Source: Prunus persica
Taxonomy: Eukaryota; Streptophyta; Magnoliopsida; Rosales; Rosaceae
Length of the DNA: 64,000 nt
Direction of reading: 5' to 3'
NCBI RefSeq assembly: GCF_000346465.2
Contig: NC_034014.1
Location: forward strand, 24,465,297-24,529,296
Shown here piece after piece: positions 24,659 through 35,096 of the stretch. The position numbers and the translations under genes were made by a program. Under the pieces are notes generated by a model. It saw only the letters and a program-made list of their open reading frames with translations. It was not told the DNA's origin and did no database searches. The number at the start of each line of letters is the position of its first letter. Position 1 is the stretch's first letter.

Positions 24659-25213
24659 ATGAAGAGAATGAGAGAAGATGAAGTAGGGTTAGGGATGAAG
24701 GGTTTGGACATGGAAAAGTTCCTCATGCTAGTCTCATGTGACATGGAGACCAAGTTCAGAAAGTGTTCATCTCCAAACGATGTGTTTGAGTGCAAAACTT
24801 GCAACCGAAAATTCCCATCGTTCCAAGCTCTTGGTGGCCACAGAGCAAGCCACAATAGGCCGAGAACATCAATGGATCATGATCAACAAAGTGAGACCAG
24901 AAAACGAAGCAATTTGATGGCAACGAAGAACAAGCCGAAAGCGCACGAGTGCTCCATTTGTGGCCTAGAGTTTGGCATGGGACAGGCTTTGGGTGGCCAT
25001 ATGAGGAGGCACAGAGCTTCCAACATGAACCTGGGATTTTCTTCTAAAGTTCCTGATGAGGTTGTTGTCGCTTCGAAGATTCCGGTGCTGAGAAGGTCGA
25101 GTAGCAAGAGGATTATGTGCTTGGAGATGGACTTGAACTTGACGCCATTGGAGAATGACTTGAAGTTATTGTTCGGGGCGATGGCTCCAAAAGTTGATGC
25201 TTTTGTTTCATAA
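24659..25213 (+). CDS. C2H2 zinc-finger repressor, ZAT type
   Basis: An intronless gene of 184 residues. Two plant-type C2H2 fingers carry the signature QALGGH: finger 1 at about residues 45-65 (CKTC...HRASH) and finger 2 at about 98-118 (CSIC...HMRRH). A C-terminal EAR motif (LDLNL-like, MDLNLTP at 157-163) recruits co-repressors in this family. A leucine-rich segment near residues 16-25 resembles the L-box. The structure is that of the C1-2i group (ZAT11/ZAT12-like), nuclear repressors in abiotic and oxidative stress responses. The ATG at 24659 is preferred to upstream non-ATG frames because it gives the basic MKRMRED start typical of the family. Which ZAT it is cannot be decided by eye. 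Confidence 0.93.
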   Translation: MKRMREDEVGLGMKGLDMEKFLMLVSCDMETKFRKCSSPNDVFECKTCNRKFPSFQALGGHRASHNRPRTSMDHDQQSETRKRSNLMATKNKPKAHECSICGLEFGMGQALGGHMRRHRASNMNLGFSSKVPDEVVVASKIPVLRRSSSKRIMCLEMDLNLTPLENDLKLLFGAMAPKVDAFVS

Positions 25214-25608
25214 TTTTTTATGTACATGTCACACCATTGTATTCTTTTTATTATTCTTTCGTTAATTTATATAATGTACAATGTTATTAACTTAAATAAT
25301 AGATACGATTCTTTTTAATTACTTATTGGGTTCTCATTGGTGATATCGTTCGATGGAGAATTGTATGGAATAAGAAAGGTTCGCTTATGTTGTGCGGAGA
25401 AAACTAGTGTTGATCAAAGCAAAAACCACATTCTTTCTTAGCTAGTTTTAATTAATAAATTAATAAATTCTGTTAAAAGAAACTAAAAAATGGGCAACTT
25501 GTTCTTCCAACAGCTTGAAAAAGTTTTTTTCAAAGGAAATTTAGGGTAGGAATATGGAACATTTATGCAACTATGTACTTTGGTTAAATTGGACTAGTAC
25601 TTGGTCTA

Positions 25609-25866
25609 TTTGGGAGTACTTTTGGAATGACTAAAAGCGCTTATGACAGTGTTTGGCAAAGAAGTTTAGAAGTGCTTTTGAGTTATAGAAGCGCTTTCTA
25701 GAGAAGACCCTACCATGTGCTTCTTTAGGAAGCACTCCCAAATGCTTTTCCAAGAAACATTTCGATTTTTTATGAAAATTTTAACATTTTTATAATAAAA
25801 GCGCTTTTGTTAGAAACGGTTATAAGCATAAATACTTTCTAAAGAAGCAGTCCCAAACGAGCCCTA
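25609..25866. mobile_element. MITE-like element with imperfect terminal repeats
   Basis: The left end GGTCTATTTGGGAGTACTT and the reverse complement of the right end, GGGCTCGTTTGGGACTGCTT, are similar. Between them, AAAAGCGCTT-type motifs occur in both orientations (about 25634, 25693 and 25798). The GGGCTCGTTTGGGA-type terminus is common in plant MITEs. No clear target-site duplication was found, so the superfamily is open. Confidence 0.5.
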
Positions 25867-27298
25867 AATCACATCCAATTGTACAAAGATAGAATTAGAT
25901 TACTTTGAAACCAAAGAAAAAAGAAGTGGAATAGTTTTTAAGAATATGTCTGACAAGGAAGGTTAACTAGTTATGTGAACTAAGATATATTATTGCGTGT
26001 ATTAAGTTATAGCGACAAAAAACTCGCTACTTTAATGATTTAGAACAATTGCTCTCTCCTGGAAAGTTCCTCAAATGGATTGAAATGTGAAATATAAGGT
26101 CCCTATCAACTGTTTTATTTCTTCTTCTTTTCTTTATCATTTAATCATTATCATTTAATGAACCTTTGGTAGTTTGCTAGCAGTTTGTGTGTTTGACTCC
26201 TCTAGATGTTTCGAGGTTATCATTATTGAAAGTACAGTATTTGAAAAAATAAAGAAAAAAGTGTGAATATTTGACTCTGTATGTGGGCCAAGTCCATGTT
26301 TGAAAAGTTGGTCTAAAAAGAGAGGTACGAGATCCATGAAGCATTCGTGTGCCTTCCACGAAATGCCAAACTTACCTCATATATGGGCTTTCCTTCCACC
26401 TTCCTCCTACAGTGACAGTCCTACGCGTACCCTCTTAACAATCTAAAACAACATTCTTTCACATGGGCTAAGTTATCTAGAAACAAGATCTCTGTTTCGT
26501 AGTCCTCTAAAATTCTTTATCATACATAATTAATAATATTCTAGAATGGTCCTAAAATTATATAGAAATTCTTCTATGCGGATGTTCGGACGTTATTATT
26601 ATACGAATGCTATGTATCTTCTATTATTCCTCCCTACTTTTCTCTTCGTTTACAATAGCATAACTTATAGACATCCGAATGAGAGAATAACTATAAAACT
26701 ATATGAATCTTAACATAACGTATGATTTAAATTTACAATCTTGTAACATAAGTATTTATCTAGGGAGGAACAAATTAGAGCAATTCTGAAATATAACGTA
26801 TGGTTTAAATTTACAGTCTCATAATTATAAGCATTTATCTGGGACAGAACATTCTTGTATGCATTAGATTTGGATTTGATTTAGAAGATTTTCCACCTTA
26901 ATTAAGGAGAATCTTAAGTGCAAGATTATTCTTTGCCTTCTGAAGATGACACATTTGGCCAGCTCTGAAGAAAAAGCAAAGTGAATTAATGCACTGAAAA
27001 GCCAATGCTTGCCTTTGATTGAATTGAAAGTAAAAGATGTCTTTTCAAATCCTTGTCACAGAGTCTGAAACAGCCAAACTGAATGAACCTTATTTACCTT
27101 GTTAATGGAGCATACGAGTTTCTAGGGCTGAACAAGGACACCACCATCATTCACTGGCTAAATTGGGAGAGGGAGAAGAAAGCTGTACGTGTGCCCTATC
27201 TTTAATCTTTTTCCCAGCCACATCATATCACCCTTTCACATTTATATCCGTCGGTCCAATTTGCTATAAGTTACTGGGTACGTGATTTGAGCTGCCCA

Positions 27299-27484
27299 AG
27301 TGATGTTGCATGCATTGGTGCACTACTATAACGACTCTTACTTTTTCCATTTGCTTTATTTATATATGTACTAATAGTAGTAACAACATTGAGTGATGTT
27401 GCATGCATTGGTGCACTACTATTACGACTCTTACTTTTTCCATTTGCTTTATTTATGTATGTACTCATAGTAGTAACAACATTG
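27299..27484. repeat. 93-bp tandem duplication
   Basis: Two adjacent copies start AGTGATGTTGCATGCATTGG at 27299 and 27392. Only about three substitutions separate them, so the duplication is recent. The repeat is open in a minus-strand frame, but nothing suggests it is translated. Confidence 0.95.
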
Positions 27485-28853
27485 AGTGTGCAACGGAGAA
27501 AATTTCGGGTGAAATCGGTTGTATATAACTTTATGTGCATTTTTATTATTATAATTATAGAAGTAAAAAAGAGACATAGGAACATAGGTATATACAATCA
27601 ACAACATTAAAATTCTCGCCTCTTTCTGGTTTCTATTTGCTTTCAATTTGTGAAGCAGACTCATTATCCTCAAATTATTGCCCTGAGTTTAATTAAAATG
27701 TAATTGAGCTTAAAGGATCTCCCATTTGCATAATTATCTCTTGGGATTAGTATTAGAACACTCATTATCCAATCCACTTGGTAGTTAGATATTAGGACCA
27801 TCTACTCATAATACAAATATGTCTAGAAACTTATCATAATAATCAATCATCATGAGATCATGATCGACTGGTGTTCTAATGCACCTTTTTCAAATGGAGA
27901 AGAGAGGCAAATCCCACTTACCCATTTGTTTACGAACTTAACAATTCGTTACTTTTTATTTTCTTCCAGCTTTTCCATAAACTAATCCACTTACAACTTT
28001 GTGAGTCTAAAGCGATGGAACACTTTGCATGCTTTGCAATTCATATGAAGGAAAGATTTGAAGATGGAATTGATAACCCATTTTTTATTTTTTATTTTTT
28101 TTTAATAATAAAGTTGGTCCATGAGAGCCTCCAAACGTTTGTATATTAAAATAAAAAATAAACCTCTAAAATTGCTTCATTACCTATAAGGAGATACTCA
28201 TTCTTCCTGTGAATCACAGTTTAACACATATACAAAAATAATTCATTAAAAACACAACAACAAAAAACTTATGCACATATGTTACATTATTATTAGCAGA
28301 AATATATGAAGTGTTTTCCTTCACAAAATGACACAAAGTTGTAACATCTAAAAAGTATCATCTTCACAATTAAACAGTGTTTCTGAGCTTAAACAAAACA
28401 TTAGTGTAATTATTGTGGGTCGGAATTAACAATATTCATTACTAGCTCGATAGCTTCCCAAAGTTATCAAATCACGACAATGAGTTGTGGGGCACATGAC
28501 AGGGACTTGGCCTCAGTCTCTGGTTCATCATTGGATCGACGCTTATGATAGTTTGAAATGGACTATTATTACTATAATTTTAAATTGTTATTATAATTTT
28601 GATTCAAACTTCATATATTTCAAGGCTTTTTACTTTTTCATATATGTGCTTTCAATGAAAATGACTGAATTTTTTTCAAAAACAAGTTGAGAGGTCACAC
28701 ACACCTATTTTTTTTTCTTTTCACGTGTATATATTGTATATATTAGAAATGTTGCTCTATTTATATTACTTTTATTTTTCAGATTTTTAAATTATCGATC
28801 ATCTCTTTAATACAGATAAATCCCACATACGTTACGTTTGTTGCACTCCTAAC

Positions 28854-29087
28854 TGTTGGCGTGACTTGTGGATATTGACTTACTTTCCTTACACACCAAG
28901 AATTCCTATTATAATTGTAATTGATTTACTTTAATTCCTGATTTCCTACTGTAAATAGATTTAGGAATTTATTATTTACTTGCCCATTCAGGTTTCGTTG
29001 TATTATAAATATGACCTCCTACAAGGAGAAGAATACACAGAAAATTCCCACAAACAAATATTCTCTCATAGTTTTCATATTTTAGCA
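28854..29087 (+). repeat. Copia 5' LTR
   Basis: 234 bp from TGTTGGCG to TTTTAGCA. A TATA-like TATAAATA lies near its 3' third, the expected place for the element promoter. It is identical by eye to the 3' LTR. Confidence 0.97.
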
Positions 29088-29099
29088 TGGTATCAGAGC
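29088..29099 (+). other. Primer binding site
   Basis: TGGTATCAGAGC, complementary to the 3' end of initiator methionine tRNA, begins at the base after the 5' LTR, as is usual in plant copia elements. Confidence 0.95.
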
Positions 29100-29146
29100 G
29101 GCGATCTTGGAATTGCTGACTCTAGTTTCAAAACTCCGCCGCCGTT

Positions 29147-29671
29147 ATGAGGGTTGATGATTTTTTCAACCCTCATGGAGGTAGCACCACCGACTCCTTC
29201 TCTCATTCTCAACCAACCATCGTTGAGTTGAGTGCCCAGATGGCTCCGCCCCTACAGATGCAGACTTTGACCCCGAACCCGATCCAGAATCAGGATCCTT
29301 TTTTGACGACCCCGACCCCGACCCCGACCCCGACTATGACGACGACGACCCCGACCCCGACTCCGAAGACGACCCCGACCCGCACTCCGATGATGACCCC
29401 AACCCCGAATTTGTCTATGATTCAGACCCCGATCCAGAATCAGGATCTTCTTTTGACGACCCCGACCCCGACCCCGACTATGACGATGACGACCCTGACC
29501 CCGACTCCGAAGACGACCACGACCCCTACTTCGATGATGACCCCAACCTCGAATTTGTTTATGATTCAGACCCCGATTCCGATTTCGACTCCGACTCCGG
29601 CCCCGACTCATGCTCAGATTCCGATCCAAATTCCTACTCAACCTGTATCCTATGCTTCTTCCGCTGCATAG
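29147..29671 (+). CDS. Gag-position ORF, repeat-filled, no capsid domain
   Basis: This 174-residue frame occupies the Gag position. After about 40 ordinary residues it becomes a low-complexity Pro/Thr run (TPTPTPTP, MTTTTPTP) and shows none of the usual copia capsid (UBN2-type) helices. It ends at a TAG (29669-29671) in the same frame as the following pol ORF. The normal zinc knuckle lies beyond that stop. Either a deletion removed the capsid and a repeat took its place, or the region was acquired. As it stands this product should not form particles, so the element would depend on Gag supplied by relatives. Confidence 0.75.
   Translation: MRVDDFFNPHGGSTTDSFSHSQPTIVELSAQMAPPLQMQTLTPNPIQNQDPFLTTPTPTPTPTMTTTTPTPTPKTTPTRTPMMTPTPNLSMIQTPIQNQDLLLTTPTPTPTMTMTTLTPTPKTTTTPTSMMTPTSNLFMIQTPIPISTPTPAPTHAQIPIQIPTQPVSYASSAA
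29269..29568 (+). repeat. GC-rich coding minisatellite in copia element
   Basis: Two units, 29269-29424 (156 bp) and 29425-29568 (144 bp), each begin GACCCCGA, pass through CCCGACCCCGAC runs and end GAATTTGT(C/T)TATGATTCA. Both lengths are multiples of three. A third partial copy starts at 29569. Besides the Pro/Thr frame, a second + strand frame is open from about 29230 to 29670 and would encode an acidic Asp/Pro repeat (DPDPDYDDDD). The GC content stands out sharply from the surroundings. Confidence 0.9.
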
Positions 29672-29674
29672 CTT

Positions 29675-32600
29675 ATGACTTCTAGACTAACGACCCCGAC
29701 ACATGGACTAAATTGCGCATATTGTGGTGATCCGAGACACACTTGTGAGACTTGTTTTACATCGCATGGCTACCCCGATTGGTGGGCTACTCTTACAGAT
29801 CGAGGACAATGCAATATGACCAGTAATGGTACTGGTTATGGATTCTATACTTCCGATAAGATTGATTCCAAGAGCTGGATAATTGATTCTGGTGCAACTG
29901 ATCATATGACGTTTGATCCTAATGATTTTCTGAATACTACACAACCTCGACGAACCTGTATTGCAAATGCCAATGGTGTTACTTATCCTGTGACAGGGGC
30001 TGGCACTGTTGCACTCTCATCCTCTCTCACACTGTCTAATACTTTACTTGTTCCATCTTTATCCACTAAATTGTTGTCAGTTAGTCAGCTTACTGAACAA
30101 TTGAATTGTTGTGTACTCATTTACCCGAGTTTTTGTTTGCTTCAGGATATTCACACTAAGGAGATTCTTGGTCGTGGTACTAAGAGAGGGGGGCTATATT
30201 ATGTCGATGACTTCAGTCCCGGCGTGGCTAACAGTGTGACACATTCCTTTGATAGCAAACAAAAGCAAATTTGGTTGTGGCATCGTCGATTGGGACATCC
30301 GTCTTTTAGTTATATGAAGCATCTTATACCAGATTTATTCTCAGGTTTCAAAGACTCCGACTTCACATGTGATACTTGTATTTTGGCCAAGAGTCACCGT
30401 GTGCCCTACCCGTTGAGTACGAACAAGTGTACTACTCCATTTACATTAATTCACTCTGATGTCTGGGGACCTTCGCCTATCACTGCTCCTTCTGGTGTTC
30501 GATGGTTTGTCACATTCATCGATGATTGTACACGGATGACATGGCTTTATTTGCTGAAGAATAAAAACGAGGTGTTTTCCCGTTTTCAGTCCTTCCACAA
30601 ACAGATGAAAACTCAATTTAATGCTCAAATCCAGATTCTTCGCTCCGACAATGGTGGAGAATTTGTCAATCATGACTTTCAGACTTACTTCCAACAACAT
30701 GGAATTATCCATGAGACGACTTGTCCTCAGACACCGCAACAAAATGGTGTTGCTGAACGAAAGAATCGACATCTTCTTGAAACCGCCCGAGCACTTCTGA
30801 TTGGCGCTCATGTTCCTCGCCATCACTGGGATGATGCTATTGTCACTGCAGTTCACCTGATCAACCGCATGCCTTCTGGTGTATTGACCTTTAAAACTCC
30901 TTTACAGGTGCTTGCGCAACACAGACATCTACCCTCTGTTTTGGTACTCACACCCCGAATCTTTGGATGCGTGGCTTTCGTTCATCTCCACAAAAATCAA
31001 CGTAGCAAACTTGATCCCTGTGCGCTTCGTTGTGTTTTTGTGGGTTATGTCACTCATCAGAAAGGTTACCGCTGTTATCACCCTCCTACCCAACGAACCT
31101 ATGTCACTTTGGATGTGACTTTTCTGGAATCTGAGCTGTTCTTTCATGACCCATCATCCAATTCTGCGCTTCAGGGGGAGATACGAAGTGAAGAACAGAA
31201 TTTGAGCAACTTGGCAAACAAAGAAATTCTCCCATGTACAGAAATGATTGATCATCCCGAGTCTGGAGCACGAGATTACTCTCTGTTGAAAAGTGACCAA
31301 TCGCCCATTCATAGCGATCAATTGCCTGACCCACCTGATCCATGCGAAGATATTTCTGATCTGAGTCCCACACCTACAGACAATACAGAACAACAAGATG
31401 AAGACCCCCCTTCTAACTCAACAGTACCAACAGACCAATCTCCTGAGAATATCCTTGAGGTAACTACTCCTACTAGACTTGTGCATTTAGATGATAAAAC
31501 TATTGGATATCAATTACCTTTCAGGCAAAATCGTGGTAAGCCACCAAACCGTTATTCACCGGATATTGGCAAGACATCCAAGTATCCAATTGCAAATCAT
31601 GTATCCACTGAGAAGCTGTCTGAACCACTCAAGGCTTTTGTGCATCAGTTGTCTGCTATCCATATTCCAACCAAGGTCTCTGAAGCATTGAAAGATCCTA
31701 AGTGGGTCCAAGCTATAAAAGAGGAGATGAAAGCTCTTGAGAAAAATCAGACTTGGACATTAGAGACTATACCACGAGGAAAAAAGACTATCGGATGTAG
31801 GTGGGTGTTTACTATAAAACACAATGCAGATGGATCTATTGAGCGATACAAGGCAAGACTTGTGGCAAAAGGGTACACACAGACCTATGGTATAGACTAT
31901 GAAGAAACTTTTGCACCAGTTGCAAAGTTAAACACCGTCAGAGTCTTATTGTCCCTTGCAGCTAATTTGGATTGGCCACTACACCAGTTTGATGTAAAGA
32001 ATGCTTTTCTACATGGTGAACTCACAGAGGAGGTGTACATGGATATTCCTCCTGGATATAATACTACTCAGACTGGAACAGTTTGCAGGTTACGAAAAGC
32101 ATTGTATGGATTGAAACAGTCACCACGTGCATGGTTTGGACGGTTCACCATGGCAATGAAGAACAATGGTTTCAAACAGTGCAACTCAGATCATACTCTG
32201 TTCTTGAAACATAAAAAAGGGAAGGTAACAGCATTAATAATCTATGTTGATGATATGATTATTACTGGGAATGATAAACAGGAAATATCACAGCTACAAG
32301 ACTATCTGGCTACGGAGTTTGAGATGAAGGATCTAGGTGGACTCAAGTATTTCTTGGGAATTGAGGTGGCTCGATCGCAGCAAGGCATATTTCTCTCTCA
32401 AAGGAAATATGTCTTAGACTTGTTGACAGACACAGGAATGCTAGATTGTAAACCTGCGGACACTCCTATTGTTCAGAATCATCATCTTGGAGAATATCCG
32501 GATCAAGTTCCAACTAACAAAGAAAGATACCAAAGGTTAGTGGGAAGATTGATCTATTTGTCACATACTCGACCAGACATTGCTTATGCGGTGAGCGTTG

Positions 32601-33199
32601 TCAGTCAATTTATGCACTCTCCAAGTGAAGACCACATGAATGCAGTTCTTCGGATACTTAGATATTTGAAGTCTGCACCTGGAAAAGGACTTATGTTCTC
32701 AAAGCATGGTCATCTAAATATTGATGGTTATTCAGATGCAGATTGGGCAGGTAATGTAACAGATAGAAAATCCACATCGGGTTACTTCACATTCGTGGGA
32801 GGTAATTTGGTGACATGGAGGAGCAAGAAACAAAATGTAGTAGCTTTATCCAGTGCAGAAGCCGAGTTCAGAGGCATGACTAAAGGGATTTGTGAACTTC
32901 TTTGGTTAAGAAAGTTGCTTATTGAACTCGGGTATAAACCTACATCCACAATGAATCTCTTTTGTGACAACAAGGCTGCTATAGCCATTGCACAGAATCC
33001 GGTTCAGCATGATCGTACTAAACATGTTGAGGTAGATCGACACTTCATCAAACAGAAGCTTGAGGCTAAAGTGTTTCAGTTTCCTTTTGTGAAATCCGAG
33101 GATCAATTGGCGGATATTTTGACAAAAGCGATTTCCAGTAAAGCATTCCACAATTCACTGGATCAGTTGGGCATTGGCGACATCTATGCACCAACGTGA
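29675..33199 (+). CDS. Copia Pol polyprotein
   Basis: This frame of 1174 residues is uninterrupted. Domains in order are a CCHC zinc knuckle (Cys14, Cys17, His22, Cys27), an aspartic protease motif DSGA at Asp71, the integrase zinc site (His203, His208, Cys232, Cys235) and the catalytic triad Asp262, Asp325, Glu361, which has the D-35-E spacing. The reverse transcriptase has its active-site YVDD at 857-860, followed by RNase H with DADWAG from about 1021 and a KHVEVDRHF segment. All catalytic residues are present, so the enzymes may be functional. It lies in the same frame as the preceding ORF, separated by one TAG codon and one further codon. The ATG at 29675 may be only apparent, since the protein is normally made as a Gag-Pol fusion. 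Confidence 0.95.
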   Translation: MTSRLTTPTHGLNCAYCGDPRHTCETCFTSHGYPDWWATLTDRGQCNMTSNGTGYGFYTSDKIDSKSWIIDSGATDHMTFDPNDFLNTTQPRRTCIANANGVTYPVTGAGTVALSSSLTLSNTLLVPSLSTKLLSVSQLTEQLNCCVLIYPSFCLLQDIHTKEILGRGTKRGGLYYVDDFSPGVANSVTHSFDSKQKQIWLWHRRLGHPSFSYMKHLIPDLFSGFKDSDFTCDTCILAKSHRVPYPLSTNKCTTPFTLIHSDVWGPSPITAPSGVRWFVTFIDDCTRMTWLYLLKNKNEVFSRFQSFHKQMKTQFNAQIQILRSDNGGEFVNHDFQTYFQQHGIIHETTCPQTPQQNGVAERKNRHLLETARALLIGAHVPRHHWDDAIVTAVHLINRMPSGVLTFKTPLQVLAQHRHLPSVLVLTPRIFGCVAFVHLHKNQRSKLDPCALRCVFVGYVTHQKGYRCYHPPTQRTYVTLDVTFLESELFFHDPSSNSALQGEIRSEEQNLSNLANKEILPCTEMIDHPESGARDYSLLKSDQSPIHSDQLPDPPDPCEDISDLSPTPTDNTEQQDEDPPSNSTVPTDQSPENILEVTTPTRLVHLDDKTIGYQLPFRQNRGKPPNRYSPDIGKTSKYPIANHVSTEKLSEPLKAFVHQLSAIHIPTKVSEALKDPKWVQAIKEEMKALEKNQTWTLETIPRGKKTIGCRWVFTIKHNADGSIERYKARLVAKGYTQTYGIDYEETFAPVAKLNTVRVLLSLAANLDWPLHQFDVKNAFLHGELTEEVYMDIPPGYNTTQTGTVCRLRKALYGLKQSPRAWFGRFTMAMKNNGFKQCNSDHTLFLKHKKGKVTALIIYVDDMIITGNDKQEISQLQDYLATEFEMKDLGGLKYFLGIEVARSQQGIFLSQRKYVLDLLTDTGMLDCKPADTPIVQNHHLGEYPDQVPTNKERYQRLVGRLIYLSHTRPDIAYAVSVVSQFMHSPSEDHMNAVLRILRYLKSAPGKGLMFSKHGHLNIDGYSDADWAGNVTDRKSTSGYFTFVGGNLVTWRSKKQNVVALSSAEAEFRGMTKGICELLWLRKLLIELGYKPTSTMNLFCDNKAAIAIAQNPVQHDRTKHVEVDRHFIKQKLEAKVFQFPFVKSEDQLADILTKAISSKAFHNSLDQLGIGDIYAPT

Positions 33200-33206
33200 G
33201 GGGGAG
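33198..33206 (+). other. Polypurine tract
   Basis: GAGGGGGAG overlaps the pol stop codon and directly abuts the 3' LTR, the expected plus-strand primer for reverse transcription. Confidence 0.9.
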
Positions 33207-33440
33207 TGTTGGCGTGACTTGTGGATATTGACTTACTTTCCTTACACACCAAGAATTCCTATTATAATTGTAATTGATTTACTTTAATTCCTGATTTCCT
33301 ACTGTAAATAGATTTAGGAATTTATTATTTACTTGCCCATTCAGGTTTCGTTGTATTATAAATATGACCTCCTACAAGGAGAAGAATACACAGAAAATTC
33401 CCACAAACAAATATTCTCTCATAGTTTTCATATTTTAGCA
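33207..33440 (+). repeat. Copia 3' LTR
   Basis: 234 bp, same ends and by eye same sequence as the 5' LTR, followed by the CTAAC target-site copy. Confidence 0.97.
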
Positions 33441-33445
33441 CTAAC

Positions 33446-35096
33446 TACTAATGTCAAAGGCTGCGGTTGATTAGACCACAGTGGAGATGCATAATGCATT
33501 GCTGGAATGAATGTGAAAAGTGCATAAACTACGTTTTGACTAGAATTACACGGATCTAATGGTATATATTTTGCAGCAAATGGATGCAGAACCAACTTGA
33601 ACTAGATATATAGCAAAAGTCAACCCATTGGATAAGACCAACCAGATGATGCTTTCTGACTTATGATGAGTTGTTTCTTCTCTTCTCTTCTTAATTGATC
33701 ATATGTGGAGTTGAAAATTCGTACGACCCTGTTCATTTTTTTGACAAATATTATTGAGAATTATTCTTCATGACCGGAATCTTTGATTTTGATCACGTGA
33801 GCCACCTTTGATTGCAATTCCTACACCACACATGAGCTTATAAGGTCCATTTCTTGAGTTTTAAATGTGATTGTTGACAAACTAAAAGATGTTATGTTTT
33901 AATCTGAATCGTACATTCGAACAAACATTTATTATCTATTCAATAATTTAGATTCTTTTGACGAAAGACTTGTGAGAATATATATTTTGGATGAGTGGAG
34001 GAGAATTGCTCTAATACATATTTTCGATGTTATGTTTCACTAATTTATTGATGCATAGCAAGATTTCATTATTACCAATTGCTCATTTGGTCAGCCATGA
34101 CCTCAGAGCAGTCTAATTTTAAGAATATTAATAAATGTAGCTGTTCTTTTCCAACATCTGAAGTTTCTCTCAACCCAAAATCATTGGAGAGACCCTTTGA
34201 TTAAGAAATGTAGGAAGTTTCTAGTATGTGTTTAATTGAGAGTTGTTCATTGGTCGATTAAAATATGAAGTGAATAGTTTAATTAATCTCTATTCTAAAA
34301 GAATGATTAAAATTAACCCCCAAAAAAACCAACACAAAAGAAAGACAATTAAAGAAGAAGATCTGTGTTGATGCAAAGAGACAAGCACAAATTAACGTCA
34401 TTGCTTAGCTAGTTAATTAAAATTAATAGAAGCTAGTAAAGTGTGATTAGCACAATGCCACAGAAAGTTATAGAAAATTCTTAATGATTGTAAGAACATT
34501 GAACATACGAAGCAATGAATAATTTGTTTAATTCACAATCTTTGCTAATGCGGTAGCTGTTGGGAGGAGAGTTTCGAAGAAAACTAGTGTTCCATTTCAG
34601 CTTACAAACCATGTGACAATGACTCTTAATTATGCATTAGATTAATAATAATTAACCACGATTAGAAGAAGCCATGCTTAAACTATATTAATCGTCTGAT
34701 AAACTTTTTGGGACTTCACGTCTCTTATGGAGTCATTTAAATCTGAAGTGGGAGGATTAACTATTAATATTGTTGCTTAATCATATGATCAAAATTAAAG
34801 CGATCAATGTGTTTTCAACAACGCGGTTTAAAGTTGTTGGTCGGTGATATGCGACTCCACACTCTTATAGATCCAATGGTAGTGGCCATTTATGCTATGC
34901 TTAAAGTCAAAGTCGGAATACCAACTAGCATTGAGTTTAATAATGATTGAAGGAGGTCTCAAATTCGAGTCACATAATGATTGCGTCGATGAGTTATCCC
35001 ATTATAATAAACTTTGTCAATTTCGTATTATTTTTTCCCTCATCCATTTAACATCATCCTTTCCTTCGTAACCAACAAAAATTCATTTACTCTATA
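33446..35096. other. Intergenic
   Basis: AT-rich sequence with no supportable gene. Near 34951-34970 a GGTCTCAAATTCGAGTC stretch resembles the tails of plant SINE-type repeats, but it is too short to classify. Confidence 0.5.

Larger units (their letters stand above)
25214..28848. other. Long intergenic stretch
   Basis: AT-rich sequence without supportable genes. It contains the MITE-like block at 25609-25866 and the 93-bp tandem repeat at 27299-27484. Short frames here have random composition. I checked by memory for common conserved plant microRNAs and saw none. Confidence 0.5.
28849..33445 (+). mobile_element. Complete Ty1/copia LTR retrotransposon
   Basis: The element spans 28854-33440 (4587 bp) and is flanked by a perfect 5-bp target-site duplication, CTAAC, at 28849-28853 and 33441-33445. 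Both LTRs are 234 bp, begin TGTTGG and end AGCA, and I found no difference between them by eye. That implies a very recent insertion. The primer binding site directly follows the 5' LTR and a purine-rich tract directly precedes the 3' LTR. Domain order (zinc knuckle, protease, integrase, reverse transcriptase, RNase H) is that of Ty1/copia. The pol frame is intact, but the capsid part of Gag is missing and an in-frame stop divides the frame. Confidence 0.97.

Noticed and set aside
29252..29641. Minus-strand Arg/Gly-rich frame of 129 residues across the copia repeat
   Set aside because: It is the complement of the GC-rich repeat. The open frame follows from the lack of T/A-rich stop codons there, and it has no domain or conserved start.
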